Below the pieces are notes generated by a model. It was not told the origin of the DNA. It saw nothing but the letters and a program-made list of their open reading frames with translations, and made no database searches. This document shows positions 33,507 through 44,222 of a stretch of 64,000 bases of DNA, piece by piece (position 1 is the first letter of the stretch; the number at the start of each line of letters is the position of its first letter). The stretch is from NCBI GenBank assembly GCA_022495005.1, contig JAGYXB010001619.1, positions 248,001-312,000 of the forward strand. The letters run 5' to 3'. The position numbers and the translations under genes were made by a program. The DNA is from Rhyacophila brunnea (lineage: Eukaryota > Arthropoda > Insecta > Trichoptera > Rhyacophilidae).

Positions 33507-34430
33507 TATGGTATACACAATTCTGTTTAAATGAGATTATATCGATAATATAACATACTTTATTTTAATTTAAATACTAATAATATATAACAAACTGACT
33601 GAAATTATATGTTTGCAAGGCAATCGTTGAATACACATCTAATGTTGATTACAACTCCCTAAGTACAGTTTATTGTTACTTATATATTTTAAACTAGAAT
33701 TTCCTTGGTAAAACTTCATTACATAAATAATAACTTATCCACATGTAATATAAATTGTATTGCTATTTCTCTTAATGGATAGAAAAGTGCTTATCAAGAC
33801 TCGATAAACACACCAAGCTTTGGTTGTAATAACCAAAATAACTAACTTTGTTCAATGTGATTATTTCACTATAAATGAAAAATTATTTCTATTGTGAAGA
33901 GTCAGTCGTTTTGAAAATAAATATTATGTAATATTTCTTAATACTACGTAGAAAGGTACATATAAATATCACATAATTTTCCCTATTCATTAGGAATTTA
34001 GGATAATCCCTAACGTCCAATCATTCCCCGGATTAATTTCAATCCTGCATAGATAACACTGTCCCTAATTCTAAGGTACAACACCTATTTAAATATTCGC
34101 ATAGGTTTAAATTGTCTACATAATATCATTATGATTGACATTTTTGGGGACGGAAAATAGGGATTTACCTAATACCCATGTATATTGAGGATTTTCATCC
34201 TAATCCTTTTATTATAATTGCCAATCATTAATAGGATCGTAGTTCGTTATGTATATGTTTAAGTTATTTTATATGGCGGACTTTAAACTTTGTAGATCGC
34301 GACAGCTTTTCATTGTGTATTTATTATGTTAAACGCAATAACACCTACCTTCGATTCTTCTCAGTTTCGCGAAACTGCATAACGTGGTGACATTCTACCC
34401 TTACCGTAAAACTAAACATAAAAATATACC
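33507..34430. other. No recognised gene
   Basis: AT-rich with no sustained frames and no paired repeat ends recognised. Confidence 0.45.
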
Positions 34431-34479
34431 TACTATCAATCCATATTATGTAAAATCTTGATTGGGCCCGTCAGATGAT

Positions 34480-34530
34480 TGCGCCTCGCGGGGGGGGGGG
34501 GCTCCGGCACTGGGCCCCTAAGGTGATGGT
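34480..34530. repeat. G homopolymer run with GC-rich flank
   Basis: A run of more than ten G (about 34490-34501) is followed by CTCCGGCACTGGGCCCCTAA. Similar G/C runs occur at 38730-38743, 46679-46690 and 48969-48981. The flank looks like a DNA-transposon end, but no partner was found. Confidence 0.4.
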
Positions 34531-34739
34531 TACTTAAACACCCACGGCTAACATTATTAAACATGGAATATGCTTTGCCTACTGATTCTCTGAATGCTGG
34601 TTGTACAAATTCGAAAGAAAAATTATTTTTTAAAGCAACACCGAATCCAAAGGATTCAAACAATAAAACTAAAGAAGTAATAATATCAGATGAACAATAA
34701 TACGTCGCACAGAATGTAGGCTACTGAACGTAAAATTAA

Positions 34740-34990
34740 AATAATCGGGGCGGGCTGCACGGGCAGGCTGCGCGTCTATAGTTATTCTACGTGCAAGAAC
34801 GTAGCTCAAACGTATAACCATGTGTAAAATGTTCGTAGACAGTGTCTTTTTTGGGGCATAATACACACGGTTATACGTTTGAGTTTCGCAAGACGCCGCC
34901 GCGCCGCACCCGCCAAATGACTACGGACGAGCACTACGTCTATTTTTCGTAACGCTTTTGCGTCGGATATTATGAGTAAAACATGTGCCA
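34740..34990. repeat. Hairpin-forming GC-rich segment
   Basis: CTCAAACGTATAACCATGTG (from ~34806) is the near-perfect reverse complement of CACGGTTATACGTTTGAG (to ~34883). The stem is about 20 bp with one mismatch around a ~36-nt spacer. Outside the stem the sequence is unusually GC-rich (GGGGCGGGCTGCACGGGCAG; GCCGCCGCGCCGCACCCGCC). It could be the centre of a foldback transposon or a structured RNA. Overlapping frames on the minus strand are by-products of GC content. Confidence 0.45.
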
Positions 34991-36625
34991 TGTTAAAATA
35001 TAGTCCATTTCGTTTGAATTGAGAGTAACTTTGAATTTGTATTGTGTTAAAATAAAACTGTCATTATTATTTTATCTATATATACCTACCTATTACATTA
35101 TTCTTGTCAAAATTCTATTTCGTATATTATATGCATTATGTATTTGTATGCCAATCCTCACTGCTGACCTGCATGTATTGATACGCAATCAATAATAACG
35201 TATAGACGGGTCCGTATTAAAATAAATTAATTTATTGCAGTGTAATGCGTGATTTGAGAATTGGATACACTGCACTGATTGACGCAATTGACCTCACTAC
35301 AATAAGCTTATGTCGAAACATTGAATTGTAGTGGATATCAGCTATCTACTCTAGATACTTATTTTTTACTAACATTTTTTACATCACCTACATAAATTAT
35401 TATATTCTATTATGTACTAGTTTTCTACATTAATTATTGTAAGTCGACTATCACATCTAATCTGGTCTCGTCTGCAACGTGTTGAATACGTCGATGTGAC
35501 GTGATCGTTATTCACAAAACACACGTTATCTTATGGACCTTCGCATACTGTTGGAATAAAACATATTAGTAAAAAAAAACTGCAACATGCAACTATTTTC
35601 ACCCGACATGCAGCGTAGTATAATCCCGAAATTTCGTACTTCGTCATTCATTTTGGCTTGCCGAGAGTTATGTCACTGTCCTCGCACGGCCTTGCTGTAC
35701 GCACATTAAAAAGTTGCATGTTGCGCTCAGTTTTGATTTATGACTATTATCCCAGTCGAGCGATTTTCAATGTGCGAATAGTACTATGGACTCACGCCCG
35801 GATATCCATACACAAGAAGTCAATCAACCAAATAATATGATACGAGTATCACCAAATTATATTATAAAAAGGGCCACGCACTTCGCACCTTCTTCGTCTA
35901 TTATTTTATATTCTTTATAAATAACGCGTAAATACTTGTCCGCTGTATATGTACTTGCATTTCTGTTGAATAAATTTTAATGTTTTAACATTTTTGAAAG
36001 CTTTTTTGTTTCCCGATCATCTTCTCGCCATCTAGTCTAATCACATCCCTGAAGGTAAATCACTTGACAATTACCTTCAAGACAACGATCTTTAAATGTA
36101 ACAGCTATGCATACTACTCAGGAGCCGTACATAAATATAGTCTTTGGTAAGGAGAGTACTAACGTACCACTATTGAACAGTAATAAAAATCTGTACACAT
36201 GTCCTCAATAATACCAATACGTTGTACATATATAAGATATTAGTTAGAAGCTGTGATAAATACCTCACCGCCATGTATGAAGATTATTTCTTCTCATTCT
36301 GGCGTAAGTACCTACTACTATGTAAGTACGACTATGCCATATTAGCGATGAGTTCTTTCATGGACTTTCAAAACGTACCTACGTATCTTAATCTTGACTC
36401 AAGGTACCAACATGTTAGAATATAACAGAATTTAAACTGCGGTGTTTTTCTTTTACCTACTCTATGAGACCTCATCACTCCACTTGTCACCACAGAACAC
36501 GAGATGCCATGCTACGTCCTACATACGAAGTTAATCTTACAGGTTTACCTAAATTTTATATTGTTTGCCTCTTTTGATCAGTATAACGAAGGCACCACTT
36601 TGGGAAACATTAGGTATATTATAAA
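34991..36625. other. 1.6 kb without recognisable gene
   Basis: Short frames only (67 codons or fewer). There is an imperfect local repeat of the AAGTTGCATGTTGC type near 35580 and 35710, but no family match inside the window. Confidence 0.4.
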
Positions 36626-37434
36626 TAGGGAGCGGATTTATATGCAACAAAAAACATGATTATATACATGCATATATGCACTTAAAATCATTAAAATATG
36701 CACTAAAACCAAAGAAATATGCAGTTAAAAATTTACACTTTTATGAAAAAAAAATCTAAATACCCACTTCACCCAATATTACTGATAAAAATGGAATAAC
36801 AAATTAATAATCTCAATCAATATAATACAATAACAAACAAACGCAAATAATCAATCAAAATATTCAAAATAGTTTGTTTACAAGTACAAATAATTGAATA
36901 AGAAATGCAATGTAAACTATACACAACTTTAAAAAACAAAAACGACACACTTGACTATTCCTAAATACTATTATTTAAGTGCTGTTGTTTTGCCCGAAAA
37001 AAAATTACAATATTTTTTTCAATATTGTGCTTTGGCATTAAAATTTTCCGCATATCTGTCAGTATTTTGTTTATATGCGGAAAACGACCTCTCAACGTCC
37101 ACAGAGGTGATTGCGCAAAATTTAAATAATGGTGCCCGAGTTGACTTTACTTTTTCGGATAAATCCACATCAAGTGCATCTAAACTGTCTTTCCTACCTA
37201 TTTTAGTAATATTTCGATAAAATAATTTAAAGAAACTAAAATTATGAATGCAAAAGGCTTAAAATATGCATTTATTTATGAAATATGCAATAATGTCTCA
37301 AATATGCATTTATACGCACAATAAAATTTTATTTTTGGATTCTGCGTCTTTCAAAACGGTTTTCTGTGCAACTCTCATAGCTCTGCATTCACCCAAAAAA
37401 ACTTGCACTAACTAGCATATAAATCCGGGCCCTA
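36626..37434. mobile_element. hAT transposon relic with ATATGCA motif array
   Basis: The left end TAGGGAGCGGATTTATATGC pairs with the right end (minus strand TAGGGCCCGGATTTATATGC). ATTATAAA is perfect on both sides (36618-36625, 37435-37442). ATATGCA occurs four times near the left end (36640, 36674, 36696, 36717) and three times near the right (37264, 37283, 37302). It encloses a hAT transposase C-terminal remnant on the minus strand. The right duplication ends 120 bp before the candidate recursive splice site 2. Confidence 0.92.
37019..37205 (-). pseudogene. hAT transposase C-terminal dimerisation domain remnant
   Basis: Minus-strand translation gives LDALDVDLSEKVKSTRAP and then FCAITSVDVERSFSAYKQN, ending at a stop (TGA, 37019-37021). 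The T-S-x-D-V-E-R-S-F-S-x-Y-K pattern is the core of the hAT-family C-terminal dimerisation region. The rest of the transposase (BED zinc finger, DDE residues) is missing, so this is an internal-deletion derivative. It sits between matching terminal inverted repeats with a perfect 8-bp duplication, which confirms it as the element's own gene remnant. Confidence 0.85.
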
Positions 37435-37451
37435 ATTATAAAACATAAATC

Positions 37452-37736
37452 ATACACCTTGTTTTATACTTCGTACTTCTGTAAATTATATTTTTTTGAA
37501 AATTTAAATTAATTATTATTATATTTAAGTACTAATTTGTATTTTTCTTTCCTTTGTTACAGGTAAGTTTGCATAAACCTCGCTTGGAGTTTCCACATCG
37601 TTTTCCCGAAGGCTATGTATACATTATATTTACTTTGCACACATGTTGTTTTTCTACATTTTGAATTATTCAACATATTTTTTTATAAAATTTCAGCTTT
37701 GTTTAATTTCTTATATTTATTTACTTATTCATCACA
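37452..37736 (+). repeat. Duplicated block around recursive splice site 2
   Basis: It aligns in the same orientation with 52402-52702. Shared blocks include CACCTTGTTTTATAC, TTTTTTGAAAATTTAAATTA, TTGTATTTTTCTTTCCTTTG and GAAGGCTATGTATACATTAT. Differences include frame-breaking indels just after GTAAGT. No inverted repeats bound the block, so it could be a local duplication or an unknown dispersed repeat. Confidence 0.8.
37532..37568 (+). promoter_or_regulatory. Candidate recursive splice site (ratchet point) 2
   Basis: CTAAT (branch A candidate at 37535) and TTTTTCTTTCCTTTGTTACAG lead directly into GTAAGT, with the AG|GT junction at 37562/37563. The branch-to-AG distance is 27 nt. It matches the insect zero-length recursive site consensus. 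If read as an exon, the frame from GTA stays open about 33 codons to a TGA, and the equivalent frame is disrupted in the duplicate at 52532. Confidence 0.5.
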
Positions 37737-38195
37737 GTCTAGTCTCGACTAACTAATTTTGAGATCTTAATTGCAGGTTTCTACTTTAGGTTTTTCAATG
37801 TACGTAATATATATTTTTTTTCTTTTAGATTACATTTTTCATTTTGCCATGTTTTGTTTTGTGTTTTCAATAATACCTTTTTATGTCGTTTGCTCTTGTT
37901 TAAATAAGTACTACTTAAAATGCATCACGCTGTAAAATTTGTTTTGTCATAATACTCGTAATATACAATTATGTGGTTATATAGAGTTATAGGCATATTA
38001 GTATTATGTATAGCCCTATGTAACTCTTGTTGTTGCATCACTTAAAAGTTAACGAGCTATTACTGGTTCGCTCATATTATTCAATTGCTACCAATTTAAA
38101 TCTTCCGGTGTTTTGTGTTAACTGTGTAGCGTGCAGCGTTGGACGACGGCGGTCCATGATCGAAATTGTACGAAGCTTTACTGATCACTGGCAAC

Positions 38196-38398
38196 TAGGG
38201 AATCCAATCCCGATCCAAAATCTTGATCCCGGGATTTCGGGATTACATTTGGCATTTTTTTCGATAGTTAATATTATTTTTTTCTTATTTACAAATAGCA
38301 TTGATAAAATTGGTCAAAATGTCTAGTATAACTTATACTATTAAAGACACTTAAGTTTAATATCGTGTACGTTCAATCTTGGAAATACATGGGTTTAT
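38196..38398. mobile_element. hAT element, TAGGGAATCC family, left end only
   Basis: It starts TAGGGAATCCAATCCCGATC and follows 25917-26160 closely (GATCCCGGGATTTCGGGATT; ACAAATAGCATTGATAAAAT; TCTTGGAAATACA). It then stops abruptly. The right end is missing, and the adjoining bases are a ~25-bp end of another hAT family. Confidence 0.85.
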
Positions 38399-38413
38399 TA
38401 AATACATGGGAAT

Positions 38414-38438
38414 TTCTAAAAGTCACTCTTCGCCACTG
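38414..38438. mobile_element. hAT terminus, CAGTGGCGAAGGGTGACTTT family, solo end
   Basis: TTCTAAAAGTCACTCTTCGCCACTG (25 bp; the terminal part is CACTCTTCGCCACTG) is the reverse complement of the left end at 31105. It abuts the truncated TAGGGAATCC element, so this looks like a composite breakpoint. Confidence 0.65.
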
Positions 38439-38729
38439 GTAGTTATTGTAAGTATTGTAAAAATCACAGAAACACTCAGGCTTCTCAGGCCTCACTGCAT
38501 GTCGAACCACAAACCGCTGGTGCCTTACCGAATATGGATTAAGTACCTACTCGAGTTACCCGTTGTTTATTGTTTTAAACTCACGAATCATACTTATGAA
38601 ATCACAGTTTTTTAATCGTTTGGGTCCAGTAAAATATATCGTAAGGAGTTGATTCTAAGTGCGCGAAATGCTAAAGTAAGTATAACCACTTTATAGATTA
38701 TAATATAAAACTATTGCCACAATTCTATT

Positions 38730-39640
38730 CCCCCCCCCCCCCGTTGCCTATTTAGGCCGCCAATTAAACTACTTATTCGCTCCCGATCATTTGTATAGAA
38801 ACGAATATAATGTACCAACGTATTCAATAAACCTTGGGTGGGGGTAGGGGACACGAAGGGGAGTTAGTCGATATGCCGCTTTCAAAAAACACGTGTTTAC
38901 GACAATGTATCTTATTAAAAGTCCCCTTCTTGAAAGGTAATCCGGCTTGATTACGTCATCATAACCTATATTTTTCCTCCTCTGAATGGGTCGCGAGTCG
39001 TTACCATGGTTACACAGTGGTGTGGGGAGGTAGGGTGAGAGGTCACGCGGCGGAGGCTGTGGATGAAGGCTCGATCTACTAGAGACCTGTATAACCATGT
39101 AGCCATAATAACTCTAAAGCCAGGGAACGCGTTATGTCGTTCTGTTAATAGCATAATGACCAAAGTGAAATTTATGCTAATTATCTTTATACGTGTTATT
39201 GTGCAAGCATTGATAATGCCACAACACCTTTTAGATGACAGGTATTGTTGTTTTCTGTGACATAATCACATCGCTGATATCATTGTCGCGTTCTTATATA
39301 TTTATATTGTGTTCTTTATTGACGAACAAACCTTCCTTTGCACTATGGCCAAATTAAATACCAATGTTGCATTTCTTTTTAAATTCCCTCCGAAATATTT
39401 TTTCAATTTTGGATTACTACCTACTTATATATTATTATTAATACCTACTATCGACCGAAGCTACTTGATAGAATTTGAATATAAATTCTAATGGATTTAA
39501 GTTTTGTACTATTCCATTTGAGTCGTTTTTTGCTACCCGGGTTTCGGCTTTTGGCAACTTCAGGCACTGTGTGCACTCACCAAAAGGCAAATAAACACTG
39601 ACACCGAATACTATTAACTCTAACTTATATAAAATATAAA
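38730..39640. other. No recognised gene; C homopolymer at left edge
   Basis: A run of 13 or more C is at about 38731-38743. A moderately GC-rich part (38815-39070) has overlapping 65-103 codon frames on both strands without any domain. Confidence 0.4.
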
Positions 39641-39659
39641 TATAAATAGTAGTTGTAAA

Positions 39660-40012
39660 TAATAATATAAATATAAATAGTAAAAAATAATAGTTGGATA
39701 GTTTAAAAAATCTGTGACATTCAATCACATAAAAATAGATTGTTTTTAAAATTAGAAAAAATATTTTGATTAGTATAATGATTTTTGTTGTGTACAAATG
39801 TTTAGGAAAATACACAGTTAAATTAAACTCATCGCTCAATTTTATATCGTCAGTGAGTTATTGAAATTTCATCGAATTAGTGTGTAGATATTCATCAGTA
39901 GTAGGTACTATCGTATTATCTTCTTATTTCCCGTAAGTACATGTACCTCACAATAATTGTGTTCTTTTTCTCAGCCTACCTACCTCGTTCCAAAAGTCAC
40001 CCTTCGCCACTG
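39660..40012 (-). mobile_element. hAT element, CAGTGGCGAAGGGTGACTTT family, partial minus-strand copy
   Basis: Read on the minus strand from 40012 it starts CAGTGGCGAAGGGTGACTTT. It contains ACGGGAAATAAGAAGATAAT and CGATGAAATTTCAATAACTC, then AT-rich sequence parallel to 31105-31570. The far terminus is not found. The 133-codon minus-strand frame (39438-39839) is an AT-rich chance frame over the element. Confidence 0.75.
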
Positions 40013-40347
40013 TCAAAAATTATATATTTATAGTAGGTAGTACTTAATTTCATTTATACACAACATATTCAACGGATTCAGTATTTAGTTTGTGGTCTTC
40101 TTCATTTTTCTGTACCTCACTATTAAAGATCGTGCATCCTTTTAAATGTCTTATAAGGTATCTGTCTTTCCTGAGCCGAAGGTTAAAAGGGTTAAGATGC
40201 CCTAGTCCTGGGCATCGATCTCTTTATCCGGTGTCCATTCTCGGAAGTTTTTCCACTTCAGCCTTTCCAAATTATTCCGTTTCCTACTGTCTATCTATGT
40301 TGCCTAAAGAACTGTCGGACTCAGGATATAGTTAAGACTGTTTAGAT

Positions 40348-40705
40348 CAGCGATACTCAACCTGCGGCCCGCGGGCCACATGCGGCTCTTTAAGCTTTTA
40401 TGTGCGGCCCGAAACACATTGATTATCAGGACATTCGTATATTTTGAGATTCGTTTCGACTTTGACGCACAGATAGTGACACCCGAAGAGGAGGATTGTC
40501 ATTATGGTCCACATCAGATCTGGTATAAGAGTGTTGCTATTGCACACGATTAATTTAAAAAACACGCATAATTTTTAAAATCTCAAAAATGTTTTGTAAA
40601 AAGGGGGTTTCATGATTTTTTTCGTCACACCAGTAGTGATGCGGCCCGCGTTACTTTACAAATATATGTATTTGGCCCGAAGAAATAAAAGGTTGAGTAT
40701 TATTG
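40348..40705. mobile_element. hAT MITE with CTCAACCTGCGGCCC-type ends
   Basis: The left end is CAGCGATACTCAACCTGCGG and the right end (minus strand) is CAATAATACTCAACCTTTTA. The flanks GTTTAGAT (40340-40347) and GTTTAGAG (40706-40713) are an 8-bp duplication with one mismatch. GCGGCCC/GGGCC subterminal motifs occur at both ends. Such ends are typical of Charlie/SPIN-like hAT elements found widely in animals. No coding capacity. Confidence 0.9.
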
Positions 40706-40766
40706 GTTTAGAGAGTCAATATTTTTTCGTTTATTTATTTCAGAACTAATTTAATATTGTATTCTG

Positions 40767-40818
40767 TAATCACTAATCTAATAACTAATCACTAATCTAA
40801 TAACTAATCACTAATCTA
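40767..40818. repeat. 20-bp tandem repeat (about 2.6 units)
   Basis: The unit AATCACTAATCTAATAACTA is repeated in tandem with almost no divergence, which implies a recent expansion or replication slippage. Confidence 0.85.
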
Positions 40819-41319
40819 CATAATATAAAACATTTGACAAAACGTGCTTCGCTCTAGTAGTCTAGTATTATGTCAATGAAACACGAAATGATCGAAAGCA
40901 TGAAAAGCAATTTACGAAATAATTATATTTTGTTTTCTTTTAAATTTAATATAATCAAATGAAAATAAATACATTTCTTTGAATATTTAAATGGCAATTG
41001 GAGGCAGATTATTTCGTAATTTGTTTTTAAAAACCACTCTGTAAAGCCCTCCTATGGGAAATCTGTCAGCACATACCGTACGCAGAGTAGGTACAATTAT
41101 TTTTGCTTTAATTCTTCCCTTAATTAAAATTTTGCGTAATACGTATAATAAAATTCCTTCTGATATAATATATTATAATTATATCCTTAAATATTTCCGT
41201 CTCTATGTTATGTATTATTATATAAATATTCTTTCGCCCATTAAAGCCTATAATATCTGGGTATTCTTCGTTTAATTACATATTATATTACACAGGTTAA
41301 GTAATAGCTGTACATAGAA

Positions 41320-41462
41320 GTCTGTCTACTATAAGCTGGCGTGCCGGTTTCCCCCTCCGCTTCAGCATCCATCTCGTTGCCTCTCATTGAAAACTTGCAA
41401 CAGTTGAACGCGATGGCACAATGCTTTCCGTGTGACGTGTACGCCAGTTTATAGAATACAGA
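41320..41462. mobile_element. Small foldback MITE (143 bp)
   Basis: GTCTGTCTACTATAAGCTGGCG at the left and CGCCAGTTTATAGAATACAGAC at the right form imperfect inverted repeats of about 22 bp around a ~100-bp interior. A 61-codon minus-strand frame covering it is incidental. The superfamily is unknown. Confidence 0.6.
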
Positions 41463-42078
41463 CCACATATTATATAATTACATGCTTTAATGTCGTTACA
41501 GAACTGTCAATTTCTTAGTAGATGGCCATTATGTAGAAAAATTCTTTGGTAGGTACTTGCAGTGTGGGATTGTAGATGTAACGTAAGCTAAGTAGAGAAG
41601 CGCGCGCTTACATCCAACCGTTCTCGATCATAATAATAACTTAATAAAACGGAGGCTAATAAATAAAATTTAAGCACGAGTAAATTACGTGGCGAATTAG
41701 CAGCGGTGGAGTGGTGAGGTGAGATGCGGGTAGAGAATCAGCCTATTTTTTGTATTCGTAATTATCGGACTACATATCACTATTAATAAAAATTGTTTGT
41801 TTTTTTATCTCCCGAAAAGTTTAAAGAATTTCATTTTATATTTTGTGCACTCTCATAAAAAAATGTTTAACTGGTCTGACTGGACATAGCCGGTCCTGAT
41901 CTAAGTGATTTCATGTTATTATCATCATACGTGTAAGTAGATACCTTTGCAAATTTTACAAAGTGTTGTAATTGTGTGACAGGTATGTACCTACCTACCT
42001 GAGTGGCTAATATTAATTACAAATTACCGTTTTTTAATCAATATTTTTATAAAACATTAATATTTTAGTTACTTCGTG

Positions 42079-42670
42079 CAGGGTTGGCGAATCTTTTTAC
42101 GTACGCGTGCCATAATTTCCCAGATACTATTTTTCGACTGTCTGACGTGCCGAGCAGTTTTTCACGGGGAAAAAAATAAAAAGTAGTTTTTACGAATCTA
42201 TTACAAAGTTAAAAATTATAAATTGAGTTCGAGATTCTATCTTTCACCATGTTTCTAGCCGGAGGCATATCTTTTATTCTATATATTTTTCTTTGTTTTC
42301 ACATTTTGATTTGAAGTGGTCGTGGGAGCATTTTAACCATGCTTCTTACATTACATATTTCCCATCACTGAGCATCATTTATTTCATCATCATTTTCATT
42401 TTTAGCAATTATGTTTGAGGCAAAAAACATGCAGCTGTCATTTATTTAAATGACAGCCGATACATTTCAATAGGTTTATTGATTGAATATTTTTGTATTA
42501 ATAAAACCGAAAAAAATACGCATTGCTATGTCGTCATTGTGTTTTAATGTTATATACATTAATAAGTATATCACTTGTGATTTTTTTTAAATTAATATAT
42601 ACTTAATTAATTTAAAGGTTTTTTTGTCTTCAAAATAAAACATTCACGTGCCATAGGTTCGCCATCACTG
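42079..42670. mobile_element. hAT MITE, CAGGGTTGGCGAAC family, copy 3
   Basis: The left end is CAGGGTTGGCGAATCTTTTT; the right end (minus strand) is CAGTGATGGCGAACCTATGG. The flanks ACTTCGTG (42071-42078) and ACTTAGTG (42671-42678) are an 8-bp duplication with one mismatch. The left ~110 bp matches 20895 and 28117 closely (CTGTCTGACGTGCCGAGCAG). The centre has diverged. Confidence 0.9.
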
Positions 42671-42849
42671 ACTTAGTGCATGAGACGTTCGCGGTTATTA
42701 TTTTCTATATTCTTTCTTCCCCAATGACATCATTAATGGACAACGCACTCAGTACATTAGCTACCAAGTAAATTCGCGCATAGCGACATTCGCACATGTA
42801 TAAGTAGACGTCACGTGACAAAATTTCCTAATTTCCATTATGTGATATC

Positions 42850-43069
42850 ACGCATCGGGAATTTATAGTAATATCACCTTTATTGTAATGGCGTTAGAAC
42901 AGTGTTTCTAGTGTCAATGTTCATTTGAGCGAGCGATATTGATATTAAAATATGAATTATGGCATTCGGCAGACCCGACAAAAATCATCGGGAATTTATA
43001 TCAATATCAATCACCTTTATTTTAATGGCGTTAGAACAGATTATGCCATTCGACAGACCCGACAAAAAA
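42850..43069 (+). repeat. Local tandem duplication
   Basis: ATCGGGAATTTATA plus TCACCTTTATT(G/T)TAATGGCG then TTAGAACAG occurs at ~42853-42902 and again at ~42988-43039. TTATG(G/C)CATTCG(G/A)CAGACC then CGACAAAAA occurs at ~42958-42985 and ~43041-43068. The A-B-A-B order indicates a duplicated segment of about 85-135 bp, with an extra ~50 bp in the first unit. Two frames of 69-76 codons run across it without a recognisable domain. Confidence 0.75.
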
Positions 43070-43289
43070 GTGAGTGTCATTTTTTTCCCAGATGCTTCGT
43101 CAATATTAATGTCATTGTTCTTCCCCTATTCAAACGCCAAAAAAAGAAGAACACTCAGTGACTGTCCAAAAACAAAATTGTTACAATAATCAATTATTGC
43201 AATGTGTTCAGATAAAAATTATCAATACATACTCGTATTAAATGCATAAAATGCATCACGATGTAGCTCGAAGTTAACTTTAAACAACG

Positions 43290-43560
43290 CATAAATTTTC
43301 GAAATTTCTCTTCACTGAATGAATTGTTCCATTCGCATTAAATGCCGCTTGTGATTTATCACAGGCCCTTTGATTAAGTATCCCCAATCCACGAACTGCC
43401 CAATTACAACCTTTTCAAGTTGAGTTAGTCGCTCTTTGGAGTTACAAATTAGCGAACCGCACGCTAGCCGTGAGATGCACTCAGTCGTGTGGCTGGAACC
43501 ATTTGCTTTGAATGTCATCGCTTAATTTATTTCCACCCGAATATTGCGGCGCCGTATAAT
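43290..43560. other. Candidate conserved non-coding block
   Basis: Non-repetitive, mixed-composition sequence with a TCF-like CCTTTGATTAAG, plus GTGATTTATCACAGGCC, GCCCAATTACAACC and CGCTTAATTTATTT. The 68-codon minus-strand frame shows no domain. It could be an enhancer-like element; this rests on texture only. Confidence 0.25.
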
Positions 43561-43834
43561 TGTATTCACGTGAAAATGTAGTCCATAGTGACTGATATAC
43601 ATAATTATATGTATCGCCTTGCTACACGCCATTGGCTGATATTAGCTGTTATTGTTTTCCTTGCATATACCTAAATGACTTTGTACCTACTCTATTATTT
43701 CATTCATAATATACCTACCTAATATTTGTGTATTAATTATTATACAGTGTGTTTTCGAAACGATTTTAATTGTTTCATTAGCACGGTGCTTTCTATATTA
43801 AATTTATACTTAGTAGTATAGCAACGTCTATTCT

Positions 43835-44222
43835 GCCCTTCCAAGGAAGAAGGCAGTAACTCGCAAAATTTATGAGATTGAGTTATAAATGCCATCCGTT
43901 AGGTAATTTTGAAAGCTATATATTATGTTCACTTTAAAATCAGTATTATCACTAAAATACCGTTTAAATCCTTAATGAAAAAATAGACGTTTTCTAAAAT
44001 AATACATTTTTTTTAAACAAAAAGGCAGTAATTGCACCTGTTCATTGCAGTTACTGCTTGTTTATTATTACTTTGTATTTTAACATCCTACTAATAAAAA
44101 TTATCATCGTTTTTTTATTAATTCACAGTAGGTACCTACTGAAGTTTGAAAAAAAACCACATTATGTCATTTATCTCGAAAGTGTGTGAGAGTCAGTTAC
44201 TGCCTTCTTCCTTAGAAGGGCA
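43835..44222. mobile_element. MITE with ~27-bp TGCCCTTCYAAGGAAGAAGG inverted repeats
   Basis: The left end is TGCCCTTCCAAGGAAGAAGG followed by CAGTAACT. The right end (minus strand) is TGCCCTTCTAAGGAAGAAGG followed by CAGTAACT. Another GGCAGTAATTGC lies inside at ~44024. No clear target duplication was seen, so the superfamily is not assigned. The interior is AT-rich and non-coding. Confidence 0.8.

Noticed and set aside
37563..37665. Coding exon starting GTAAGTTTGCATAAACC (about 33 codons)
   Set aside because: The duplicated partner at 52532 has frame-breaking indels in the same region while the flanks are equally conserved, and no plausible downstream donor was found. A zero-length recursive site fits better.
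39438..39839. 133-codon minus-strand hydrophobic frame
   Set aside because: It is rich in Ile/Tyr/Phe/Leu because of AT-rich DNA and overlaps a partial hAT element that has no such frame in its complete copy at 31105-32002.
40090..40335. 81-codon plus-strand frame
   Set aside because: Serine/leucine-rich with no domain; adjacent to the left target duplication of the hAT MITE. No gene context.
42952..43189. Two overlapping 69-76 codon frames sharing IRQTRQK/FGRPDK repeats
   Set aside because: The internal peptide repeats follow from the local DNA duplication (42850-43069). Both frames are open, with no domain.
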